From Eleginops maclovinus (taxonomy: Eukaryota > Chordata > Actinopteri > Perciformes > Eleginopidae), in contig NC_086350.1 in the NCBI RefSeq assembly GCF_036324505.1, forward strand, positions 28,537,448 through 28,601,447: 64,000 nucleotides of DNA, given 5' to 3'. Below are positions 44,711 to 55,292 of the stretch, piece by piece. A program made the translations under genes and the position numbers. How positions within the stretch are numbered: position 1 is the stretch's first letter; each line of letters starts with the position of its first letter. The notes beneath the pieces are model-generated. The model did no database searches and was not told the DNA's origin. It saw only the letters and a list, made by a program, of their open reading frames with translations.

Positions 44711-47328
44711 TCACTTGACATGTTCAGCGCTGTGGGAGGAGCAGTAGTATTTCTTATGAGCTATGAAGGTGGAGAGGCTGCTGAACTTGATGTTGCAGAG
44801 CCTACAGAAGCGTGAGTTACCGTTCAGGACAGGGGAGATCACTGTGGTTTTGGGGGGGGAGATGGGGGCAGGCTGGGGGGTGGAGTCGGGATGGGAAGCT
44901 GTGTTTGGGACAGCCTTGTCTGGAAAGACGGAACACCCCAGCGACTTCCCCAGGACCTCAGGCACAGGGGTCACAGTCAGAGAGGGAGCCCTTTGGGGAG
45001 ACTCAGGCAGAGGGGAGCCAGTCAAAGGTGACCCCCCCCCAGCTGAAGGGCTGCCGTTGGCCAGGGGGGAGCCCGGAGAAGCTGAATCACTCCTCGCTTG
45101 CCCGTTGATGCTCTCTCTGTGGACTCGCAGTCTGGGCTGGCTGGTCTGGAGAGTGGAGGAGGATGCAGCTCCATCCCTGGGACTGAGGCTGGGGCTGCGA
45201 CTCACTGCTCCACCTTGCTGGGGGGGCTGAATGCTTACTAGCATGCCGTGGGTCATCTTGAAGTGCTCCATCAGGTCACAGGTGATGAGCTTGTGAGGGC
45301 AGTATGGGCAGACCCCCTGAGAGGCACCGATGCCTTTGGCTCCAGATCCTGGGGTGGCTGCCAGTGTTGTGGTCGTATGGAGAGGAGACGTGGCGCCAGA
45401 GGCTGGTAAGGCAGAGGGGTGAGGACTGGACGATGTGCCTTGAGCCAGGGCAACCCACTCAGCTGGCAGAGCTTTAGCCTCTATAGGGTGAAGAAGTTCT
45501 GGGTGCTCCTGCTGAGGCCTGCTTTTGGGAGAGGCAGAGGCTGATCTCTTGAGCCGGTGTAGCTGCTCCAAAGTGTGAGGCTGCAGGGTGGTGGCAGGGC
45601 AGTAGTAGGTTTTATGAGCCAGGTAGTTCTCAATGCTGTTGAAGCTGATACTGCAGGCGGTGCACTTGTGGTAGTCAGTGAGTGGCAGGGCTGGGAGAAC
45701 ACTGCTGCTGCTGTTCCGTGGAACCTCTCTCAGACGGGGCCTCTTGCTGAGGTCAATGGGGCCGTCGCCTTCAGGGCTGGAGCTGCCTGCCCCGCTGGGA
45801 GAACCTTCCTCCTTCACTGCCAAGCCCAGAACAGAGGGAGATGGAGCAGAGGCAGCTGCGGTTGCAGCGGCAGCGGCAGCAGCAGCAGCAGCAGCGTTGG
45901 CTAACGCTTCAGTTCTGGCCATATGAATCTCATACATCTTCTTTCTCTTGCGTGTCCTGATGGGTTGGGGAAGGAAGGCCGCTGTGGTGGACGCCTTGGC
46001 CATGTGTAGGGACCGGTGGTTGGATGGGTCATGGCGGGAGGCGCAGTAGAAGCGTTTGTGAACGGTGTAGTTCTCATGGCGACTGAAGCGGATGTTGCAG
46101 GCTCCGCAGAAGGTGGTATTGGGATCGTCTTCTTGTTCTTCTGCAAAACCACCTGCAGGACTCTGGCTGCCTTCACTTGCTCTTCCTCCTCCACCTCCTC
46201 CCACACTTCCACCTCCACCTTCCCCTTCAGAAGAGGAGGATAGTCCTTCTTTTCCCGCAGGGGTTTCTTTCTTCACTTCCACGACCCTCCCGGGTTCTGT
46301 TGCTCCGCTGCCTGCATGAGGGTCAGAGTCAGATGGAGAAGCAGAGGCTGCCCTACTTGCTGCTCCGTCCTGAGGTGATGCTGACGTGCCATGCGCCCCA
46401 CTGGAAGGTAGTGTTGCTGGCGCTGCATCTCTAGTTGTCCCAGGGTCTGAAGCTGAGGCTTCACCCTCGGCATGGTGCCTACTGGAGCAGTACAGCCTCT
46501 TATGTGCATAAAAGTTGTTGATGTTGTTGAAGGTGATGTCACACTCGAAGCAGGTGGCTCCTTTGTGAGGAGGAGTGGCTATGGCTGTAGTTGCAGTTGG
46601 TCCAGAGGGTAGGAATGCAGCCGGGTTGTTCTGAGGAACTTTCTGGCCCTGCTTCAGACGGCTGTGTACCATCTCTGACATTTTAGCCAGTATCTCTGAG
46701 GCCTGAGGGAGGATGGCTGCCTCAGGATTAAACATGTACTGAGGCAAGAACATTGCTCCTCCAGGAAGAACTGACCCTGCACCACCGACATGTACAGGGC
46801 TAGAACCAGGGGTGGGACTAATTGGTTCTGCCTTTACAGTTGCGGTGGCTGGACTTTTTGGAGAGGTGGATTTTTGGAAGGAGGATGTTTGCTTCTTTTT
46901 TGTCCTCCTTGTTGCTTCTCGATCTCCTGCCTCTTCACCCAGGTCCTCTTCTTCTCCAGCCTCCATAATCTCCATGTGCTGCTCTTCTGCCTCCGAGTCT
47001 GAATGAGGTTCCTCTTTGATCTTTACATTGGTGGATGGGGCATCAATAGGACTATAGTCTCGAGGTGTGGCAGAGCCACCGTTTGCACCAGGACTGGACG
47101 ATTCTGGCGTAGGGACGCAGGCCAGGGGCTCCCTGTCCTGGGGAGACTGCTGGAGCTGGGGGTTGTCAACTGAAGACGGGGTGCTTTGGCAGGGGGTGGG
47201 GCTCCTTTCGACTGGGACCCTAACCTCTAGGTGGGTTCGCACATGCTGCTGAAGCTGGGCAGGTGAGTCAGAGTTCTGGCCACACACTTGACACTTCAGC
47301 ACCACACCAGAGTCTCCTGGACTGAGAC
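44711..47328 (-). CDS. zfpm1: zfpm1 (FOG1) terminal coding exon
   Basis: Acceptor CTTCAG at 47329-47334; the stop TGA is at 44711-44713. This exon encodes most of Friend of GATA 1, a nuclear cofactor that binds GATA factors and recruits repressors. Visible parts, N to C: a candidate C2H2 finger (CQVCGQNS to HVRTH, 47293-47231); an acidic region; finger [20 protein letters not shown] (46490-46555); finger [14 protein letters not shown] (46050-46115); [12 protein letters not shown]; a poly-alanine tract; the CtBP-binding PIDLSK (45743-45760); finger [14 protein letters not shown] (45600-45665); finger CPYCPHKL (45248-45310); and the last finger [14 protein letters not shown] ending SAEHVK. Several fingers are C2HC type, the form that contacts GATA N-fingers. 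The terminal finger matches FOG1 better than FOG2, as far as I recall the families, which supports zfpm1 over zfpm2. Confidence 0.93.
45852..45908 (-). repeat. zfpm1: Poly-alanine coding tract in zfpm1
   Basis: The encoded run [20 protein letters not shown] comes mainly from GCT and GCC codons (CAGCAG-type repeats on the plus strand). It lies between the RKKMYEIH basic motif and the PIDLSK motif. Such tracts can vary in length. Confidence 0.9.
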
Positions 47329-47462
47329 CTGAAGAAAGTCAAAAACGGCAAACTATAAGAGTAGCACACATTGTAAGGCATCTAGAAAAGCATCAGTTAC
47401 ATCAATGAGCCAATAACTGATCCACAATCTGGAAATGTAGCCACATTGATGGTATGACTTAC

Positions 47463-47705
47463 CAGTGGACAGGGGCAGCTTGGGTAGGCCGGGACCTGGG
47501 GAGTAGACCTCACTGTGAGACCCCGGCTGGCAGACCATGTGGCTGGTGACCAGATGGCTGTAAAGGATGTCCCTTGTTGTGGAGACAAAGCCACAGCCAT
47601 GACAAACCCCGTTCAGTGTGTCAGTGTGGACCTTCAGGTGCCGCTCACAGTTCGCTTTAGTGGTGAAAGCCGACAGACAGATGAGACAGACAAATGGACG
47701 CTCGC
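47463..47705 (-). CDS. zfpm1: zfpm1 internal exon, zinc fingers 3 and 4
   Basis: 243 bp between a TTACCAG acceptor (47706-47712) and a GTAAGT donor (47462-47457). Both ends are phase 1, in agreement with the neighbours. It encodes the rest of SGERPF, then finger CLICLSAFTTKANCERHLKVH and finger CHGCGFVSTTRDILYSHLV. The third finger of FOG1 is known to contact TACC3. MVCQPGS and EVYSPGPG follow. This block is among the most conserved in the FOG family. Confidence 0.93.
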
Positions 47706-47832
47706 CTGGTAAAAGACAGAGAGGGACACATTATGAACCAATCTTCTACACGACGGGATCCAGCATCTACGAGTTAGGTCTCTATGACCCTCTGTGTGTT
47801 TGGTGTACAGATACAGGAATTGTGGTGCTCAC

Positions 47833-48066
47833 CACTGTGTGTGCGCATGTGGATCTCCAGGGAGCTGGCGCTGGGGCAGCTCTTGTTGCACTGTGGGAAG
47901 GGGCAGACGCGTTCGTTGGGGTACGACTCCTTAGGTTTGTCTTGTGGTGGCGACGAGGCTGCAGCTGGCTGCTTCTGCCGGCTGGCACAGTAGTACATGA
48001 GGTGGGCCTGCAGGTTCCTCTCACTGCGGTACCAGATCCCACAGTCCTTGCATGGGAAAATGTCCT
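47833..48066 (-). CDS. zfpm1: zfpm1 internal exon, zinc fingers 1 and 2
   Basis: 234 bp between a TATCAG acceptor (48067-48072) and a GTGAGC donor (47832-47827). It encodes the C2HC finger CKDCGIWYRSERNLQAHLMYYC (positions 48050-47985; known in FOG1 to bind the GATA N-finger) and the C2H2 finger CPFPQCNKSCPSASSLEIHM. A linker SPPQDKPKESYPNERV lies between them. A (UG)n repeat in transcript sense begins 37 bp upstream of the acceptor. Confidence 0.93.
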
Positions 48067-48102
48067 CTGATAGACGGATAGAAGACACATTTAGAGTTAG
48101 TT

Positions 48103-48220
<118 letters not shown>

Positions 48221-48781
48221 ACAGACAGTAAACAGGGTAACCTGTGAGTAAGGGCATTGACAATAATTATTATGTGTTATCTTCTGGGTTATATATTGAA
48301 TTAATCTTTTGAATGTGTTGTTTTCCTGGGCATCAGCTACAGATAAACACAGCTCATGGCCAACAGGAAACGGTATGGTGAAGCACTGGCAGCTGAGCTG
48401 AAGAGCTGCAGTGCCATTGTGTGGCCAAAGAGATCATTGCAGCCAGAAAACATGCTGAATACTGAGGTCATGATGGCGTAGCAAGTTATACCGTAAAAGA
48501 AATGACTGGATCAAAGCTGTTAAGCTGACAAGACAAAACAAATATAGCATAACAGGCTAGAAGGGGAACCTGTATGTGTAAATGTAATACTTATAGGCCT
48601 TACAGTCTCTCATATTTACTCTACATTTCAAATACAGTACTTAATCTTAAGGATATATCTTTCTAAAGGAACCTCTAATACCACTTTGTTTGAATTATTT
48701 AAATTCCTAACTATCTGATTCTAATGGATAGTTTTCCAAGCCAAATTAGAAATTAGTTAAATGTGTAAATAAGACAGCTAG

Positions 48782-49020
48782 GGCAGTGGTGGCAAAGTCC
48801 ATAGGGACTTGGCCTGGGAACTGGAATGTCACCAGTTTAAGTCCCCGAAAGACCAAGTGCTACCGTGGTATCCCTGAGCAAGGCTCCGTTCCCTACACTG
48901 CTCCTCGGGCGCCGCACATATGGCAGCACACTGCTCCTAACAGTAGGATGGGTCAGATGCAGAATGTAAAATGTCCCCTCTGTGGGACGATTAAGGGTAT
49001 GGTTTTATTCTGCCCACGAA
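48782..49020 (+). mobile_element. tRNA-derived SINE-like element
   Basis: The start GGGCAGTGGTGGCAAAGTCC resembles a tRNA A box. CCAGTTTAAGTCCCCG about 40 bases later resembles a B box. The body, with TCCCTGAGCAAGGCTCCGTT, CTCCTCGGGCGCCGCAC and ATGGGTCAGATGCAGAATG, is a familiar fish SINE layout. Its orientation is opposite to zfpm1. Diagnostic family assignment was not possible by eye. Confidence 0.65.
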
Positions 49021-49050
49021 TAAACAGACCTAGATTTATACATTACTCAC

Positions 49051-49302
49051 TGTTGACAATGGCAGTAGCCAAGATGGCGGCCATTCCAGCCTGCTGTGGG
49101 AGGAGCTGGATCTCTGAGCGCAGCGCTGGGGGGTACAGAGACTCCTCCGCCCCCACAGGGGGTTTCTGGGTGACGAGGCTGAGTGGAGGAGAAAGCTGGG
49201 CCTGCAGGGGGGAGGAGCAGGGGCCCATTGGTGGGGACAGGGACGCCAGGAGCCTTTCACCAGCTGCAAGCTCCCTGGTCACCTTACAGAACAAATCTTC
49301 AC
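49051..49302 (-). CDS. zfpm1: zfpm1 internal exon, end of PR-like region
   Basis: 252 bp between a TTTCAG acceptor (49303-49308) and a GTGAGT donor (49050-49045). It encodes EDLFCKVTRELAAGERLLAS, the segment that in FOG proteins closes a PR/SET-like domain. A proline-rich linker and the conserved QLLPQQAGMAAILATAIVN precede finger 1. The phases (2 bases in, 1 base out) match the flanking exons exactly. Confidence 0.92.
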
Positions 49303-50074
49303 CTGAAACACACGAGCTACGGTCACCACAGCTGAACACAGGGCAACAATTATCATTAATATAATGATATACACTAAATGTATTCTATTTGGAGGGAGTG
49401 TTGCCTGGAGATTGGAGATATTTTCACTCGTGATGGTAGGAACTACTCTCACTGAAGTAAAGCCCTGGAACTGTCACCTCTGTGTGAGAGATCCATCTCT
49501 GTCCGGTTCTGCCAGAAATAAAGGCAACAGCCTGAACAACTGAACACAATAGCTGAAAACTGCTTAGTGATGAGGGAAATCTGCTCAGGAAAGCTGGTAA
49601 CATGTTCCTTCAACCCCTCAATTTACGTTTGAAATGAGTATTAATACATTTGATAAATGGTTTCTAGCATTTAGTTGTGATATACACCTGAGAAAGCAGG
49701 GAATCTCCATATTTGAGATTCTGATAAAAACATTTGCTGCCATTATTGCTTCAATATTGACTTACAATAAGCTGGTTATCAAAATTGTTGTATACTATTT
49801 TTCTGTAAATTGACGGATCAAATAGTCGAGTAAAAGTTGCAGCTTAATAGAGAGGTAACAGTAGAATGTTAAACTGAAACATTTAGAATATGGACTTTGA
49901 AGCAGGAATCCACTTCTGAGCCAGTGGTGGAGCTGTTCACACACTGGGAACACTGGGAAGGTGGAATGCTGATGTATAGATTCACACGTGCAGACAGTCA
50001 GCAGAGCAGAGTTAAGAGAAGGAATACTGTTAACTTCACATGAGAGAGGGGACATGCTGCACCGGAACACTCAC
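49303..50074. other. zfpm1 intron, 772 bp
   Basis: No repeat of note and no coding sequence recognised. Confidence 0.8.
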
Positions 50075-50177
50075 GCTGGCTGTAGATGGTGCAGTTGGCA
50101 GACGAGGCATCAGAGGTCAGAGGGAGCAGCCTGATCCAACAGTCTGGATCGTCACACACCAGAGAAAACCTAGAGTT
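50075..50177 (-). CDS. zfpm1: zfpm1 internal exon, middle of PR-like region
   Basis: 103 bp between an acceptor TTTCCAG (50178-50184) and a GTGAGT donor (50074-50069). It encodes SRFSLVCDDPDCWIRLLPL and SDASSANCTIYSQ, corresponding to the part of FOG1 with the conserved CW-x-R-x-LP. The exon is not a multiple of three, so skipping would shift the frame. The acceptor has almost no polypyrimidine tract because a long (TG)n repeat directly precedes TTTCCAG. Confidence 0.88.
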
Positions 50178-50184
50178 CTGGAAA

Positions 50185-50313
<129 letters not shown>

Positions 50314-51279
50314 GATTGGTTAGGCTCATCACACAGTGGATATAATGACTCACCTCCACAATGAGAAGGCCTCCTGCTTGGTTAAAGAATGAAAATATAA
50401 TGAGTTGTTTTACTACCCAGATTCACATGAAATGATGGTTGTGACTATTAGTGCCAAAACAATTAGTTGATGTATTAAATATTTAATTAAATACAAAAAT
50501 TAAAGGTTCATATGTGATGTTCCTCCTACCAAGTTAATCTCTGCATTTTGGACTGTTGGTCGGACAATAAACTATTTAAAGCTGCCATGTTAAACTCTGG
50601 GCAATGTGTCTTTTTACACTCGCTCTTGATTTTAAAAACAACAAAACTTTGCTAATGATAGTCTGCCTCACAATTAACTGTTTGTTTGTTGAGTCTTTTA
50701 TGATAATACAAACATTGTATATTCATAATCATGGATGTTTTCAAGGTATTAGCAATCAAGTGCATAAAGTGATATGCTACCATTCCACAGCTGGAAATGT
50801 ATAGTTTTGATTGGTCCACATGTTTCTCTCTTCCCTCCCTCAAAACAAAATCAAATAAGAGAGTTGTTGTTATATTATCTCACTGCCATTGTCACTTTCA
50901 AGTGTTGTTCTCTTCTTTACCTGCAGTATGCACACGGCAAGACAATCCATAACATCTGAACAGTGAACATGAATAGCTGTCAGCTGGGAATACACTGTCA
51001 CACAATACAGTCTCATGAGTCTCCAGTGGCAGACACCCAGCTCTAAAAAGAATGCCAGGGAGCAGATGATGATCACTCCCCAAGAAGGAAATTAGGAAAT
51101 AAAGAGAGCAGGGGCTGAACAAAGCTGCATAGAAAAATAAAGGAGAAGAAAGAAGAAAGAGGAGAAAATGAATAAAAGAGGGAAAGAGACCCAGAGAATG
51201 AGAGTGAGAGAAGAAAAGGAAGAGGAAGAAGATCTGATGAGGTCAACAGGGGCTATTCAGACAGAACACACCTGACTAG

Positions 51280-51280
<1 letters not shown>

Positions 51281-51331
<51 letters not shown>
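51281..51331. repeat. (GT)n microsatellite, left arm of a GT/CA inverted pair
   Basis: About 25 TG units, followed after a spacer of about 20 bp by a CA tract that is its reverse complement. Confidence 0.97.
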
Positions 51332-51332
<1 letters not shown>

Positions 51333-51348
51333 CCTCTGTCTCATGCCT

Positions 51349-51455
<107 letters not shown>

Positions 51456-53522
51456 CAGTACAGTCTTGTCTTTGTTCATATGAGGCTCCTGGAGCATTTT
51501 TAGTAGCGCACTGCCAGCCCGAAGCAAGAGGTTTTACTGCAAAATTGTGTAGAATGTCAACTTTAAACGCCTCATTGTTCTCAACAATCATCATAAGAGA
51601 TCAATCTGTCAATCACTCTTTAGTAGCACTGGTATAGTAAACTGGTGTTGGTAGAAGGGACATACTACAGTACTAAGCCAGTGCTTTACGTTGTGGCAGT
51701 ATGTTCATTATCACCGGTGCTGGTGTTGAGGCTCCCAGCTGATTTAAAGCACTGGCTATCAAAGGGATACACTCTGAACTGTATGTCTATCAGGGACCCG
51801 CGTGGCATGGCTCAGCTATTGTGTTATTTCTCCTTTCATATCTTATATAAAATACAATGAATTGAACATCTTCAAAGGGAATAAAACTCTTGTATTTCAT
51901 CCATGCGGTGGCTGGTTGCTTTTCTCGATCAAAGCCGGTGTGTGCAGCCTTGAGTCAGTGATGCAGTACAGCCCCTCTCCATCAGGAGGCAGCCTCCCTC
52001 AAGCACTGAATGAGCAGGGACCTCTGAGGGTTAAAGGTCACTGCATGGTGTATCCAGCTGTTCAACTGTTTAAACTACAGAACGTTTCAGTGTTTTAATT
52101 CAAAGCCATAGTGCTATCTTACCCAAAATAGATACAAATATTTATATATTTAGTCCCTGATTATTTTCTCGGTAATATGTTTCTCAGCTAAAACTAAACA
52201 TATATCTAAAACTATAAATATTGCCTGTCTAGAAACATCCTTAAGAGCTTATCAGCACTTTGTCACTCAATCCTCCTCCCTTTGTTATGCTGTGTTTTCA
52301 GCACGTTTACAATGCTTATTACTCCTTTGGGTAGTCAATACCTCGGTATTAGAAGACAGGCTGATCAGTTAAAATCGGCCCCTCCAAGCGAGTAACAACT
52401 GGCTCCATCCCTGGCTTTCAGGAAGTCATTCTGAGCCCACATCAGCAAGTTTATTCCACACAAACTGCACATTTCATGCATTTTAATTTCACAATATTTT
52501 CCTCCTCGAGTCTTACATTGATCTTATTTATTTAGAGTGGTTCCCAATATGGGCTAAAATATAATTATTTTTTAAAAAGGGCACAAAGGTCAAATGAAGA
52601 GTTATGAGTTCACATTTCTTGGCTATAAATTGCAAAGGGTTGAGAAAAAGGCTGATGCAACAAATATGACAGTGATGGATAGGTTTTATTACTAATTTAA
52701 CACCTGTCCTTCATCAGTATAAAGCACCATCAGAGTGATCATACAGCCTGTACCGTATACTGAGTACCTGCAGGAGCGCCGGCGGGCAGTGAGGAGAGAA
52801 GGAAGGACTGAATGGAGGAAGCCTCTGAGTGTCGCACGCTGAAGACCGAGACAGAGCGTATTGGATTTCACGGGGAACATCACTGATGTGGAGATACTGC
52901 TTCTTTTGTTTTAATTTGTAACCCAATGCTGGAGCCGTCTGAGCTGTAAGTACTACTAATTTGTTTCAGACTAATTCATCACGGCCACGGCTTTGGAATT
53001 TGCTATGATAGGGCAATGGGGAGAGCAATGACAAAAATACACACACAAACACACACACTCATGTGTATAAAAAAATAAAGGAAGAGAAACACACACAGTC
53101 ACAGTCATACACAGACTATTGGACAGTAATTACTCACTGAGTGTGAAACTCCATCATTTCTTATTTGAGAATGACTCTTAATAAAACCCAACGTTGTCCA
53201 TTGCCTGATGCAGTCGCCTCTATGACCAATACTATTCCCAGTTCTCACTCATGGTAAAGTCAGATTTGTCATGTCCTATAAGACTAATGAATCATAAAAA
53301 ATTTAGAATATTTTAGGGAAAGTTATTGATAATCCAAACATCATGTATGAACACAGCTGGATTTAAATTGCTGCAGATGATGTTGGTTTACTTTGAAAAA
53401 TAAACTAATTGGGGGTTTTACCTGCAAATTGCTACATAACTACACATGATGAATATATTATACTCAATGTCATTCTGCAGAAAGAAAAATATGCAACTGT
53501 ACACACTCTGCAGCTATAGATC

Positions 53523-53524
<2 letters not shown>

Positions 53525-53610
<86 letters not shown>

Positions 53611-53612
53611 GT

Positions 53613-53690
<78 letters not shown>
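53525..53690. repeat. (GT)n microsatellite
   Basis: About 80 TG units with one GGGGTGG interruption near 53608. Confidence 0.98.
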
Positions 53691-53692
<2 letters not shown>

Positions 53693-54589
53693 CGCAGAGG
53701 CCAGAGATGGGGGTGAGTTAAGGAGAAAGACCGCTCGATGCTATCAAACCCTTTTCACTTGTCTTGGTCTGATGCCGATCTCATTGACTCAGAAGCTGAC
53801 AGTCACCAAGAGGAACGTGCCTCGACCCACAAAGAGCCTCAAAAACATGACAGGTGTGTTCACTGCTGGGAAGGACCCCCCCCCCCCCCCTGCAAAAGAT
53901 CTTCTTTGCTGTGTCAGTAAACACCTGCTGTGCTCGTCCCCTCCCACAGAGAGTAGAGCAGCACCACTCTAACAGTCAGCCTAGGAATTGAACTCAGCGC
54001 CGAGTTCAATTTTATATTACATTAGGTTACATTTAGCTGACGCTTTGAAACAAAGCGACGCAATTAACCATCAAGATTAAAACCAACGACAACAACAACG
54101 GTGCTGAAATACAGTATTCACTTCAAACAAGCAGGACCACAGTGAGTGCTGCTGCGTAAGAACAACTCTGAAGTGCGTATAGTTTAGAAAAAAGTGAAAA
54201 TATGAAAGTTGGTCAGATTTTGATTTAAAGTAATTTTTCGAAATGCAGTATATTTAATTATAGCGCCTGTATTTAGCTGTATTTTGGTGAATTGAAAAGT
54301 GGCTAATTTGTCGATTCCCAAAAATAAGACATCCGAAAGTTGAATGGTATCATTGTAGAAGATCAGGTGAAAAAAAAGGGTCTAAGAGATTTGGAGAAAA
54401 TGAAAGGAAAAACAAATCTGGAGTACCGGGAGGATTGACGACAATTGTCACATTGTCAGCTTTTCCTCAAGACGTCATCCTCCAATAAGATCTATATTTC
54501 CACATAAATCAGCCCGTCTTCTATTTGTATCACCCTAACTATCCGCAGAGCCATCCATCTATCAACGGGATGTAAGGCCTTCCCGGCAG

Positions 54590-54800
54590 AGCTCCATCCG
54601 AGTTGAGAGTGCTGCCTTAAGCCCCATCAGCAGAGGAGAGTGTTTGAGCTGCAGTCTAAGCCCCTCGCCCGGACCCCGGTCCCCTCATGAATATTAACCA
54701 GCCCCGAGCCTGGCTTTAATCTGCCTGATCCCCGCACTGCTGCCGCCGAGACGATAGCGAATCTAATTATTTGGTCTGATATTAACCCCCCGCTCCCACA
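54590..54800. promoter_or_regulatory. Candidate conserved intronic element
   Basis: A stretch richer in GC than its surroundings, with CTCATGAATATTAACC, CTTTAATCTGCC, GACGATAGCG and CTAATTATTTGG in close order. It has two GATA cores and several homeobox-like cores. No conservation data are available here, so this is a texture-based call. Confidence 0.3.
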
Positions 54801-54912
54801 CCCCCACCACACGTACACCCCCCAACGCCCTGTCCTCACTATAGCTGTGTGTTAGTGCACAGCAACTGAACTCAAGAACCACCTTCTTCTGCCAACGTAC
54901 GTTTAAAACTAA

Positions 54913-54913
<1 letters not shown>

Positions 54914-54998
<85 letters not shown>
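54914..54998. repeat. (CA)n microsatellite
   Basis: About 42 CA units. Confidence 0.98.
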
Positions 54999-55000
<2 letters not shown>

Positions 55001-55035
55001 CCCTCCACCTCCAGCGCAGCCTGTGACGCCCTCTC

Positions 55036-55088
55036 CTTATCAGGCCCAAAAACGCCCTCCCCAACACCGATAAAAGTTGAATGCAAAT
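55036..55088. promoter_or_regulatory. Candidate GATA and octamer cluster
   Basis: CTTATCAGG (a WGATAR site on the minus strand), CCGATAAAAG and a perfect octamer ATGCAAAT at 55081-55088 lie within about 50 bp. FOG1 expression is blood-related and GATA-dependent in vertebrates, which makes the cluster plausible as an enhancer part. Confidence 0.3.
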
Positions 55089-55157
55089 GATGCCAGGCGG
55101 ATTTCATTTCTTCATTTTATTTCTCCGTTCTCTCGCTCACAATCACAATGGTTTCTT

Positions 55158-55236
55158 GTTCGCTCTCTCTCTCTCTCCCCCCCTCTCTCTCCCTCTCTTT
55201 CTCTCTCTCTCTCCCCCTCTCTCTCTCTCTCTCCCC

Positions 55237-55269
<33 letters not shown>

Positions 55270-55292
55270 CCTCTCTCTCTCCCCTTCTCTCA
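55158..55292. repeat. (CT)n-rich low-complexity tract
   Basis: CTCTCT runs with scattered CCCCC interruptions. Confidence 0.95.

Noticed and set aside
45271..45702. Additional minus- and plus-strand frames across the last zfpm1 exon
   Set aside because: Shadow frames caused by GC-rich coding sequence; the zinc-finger frame is clearly the real one.
44711..47328. zfpm2 (FOG2) as the host gene
   Set aside because: The long proline/alanine-rich linkers, the [14 protein letters not shown] terminal finger and the finger count fit FOG1 better than FOG2 as I recall them; a protein tree would settle it.
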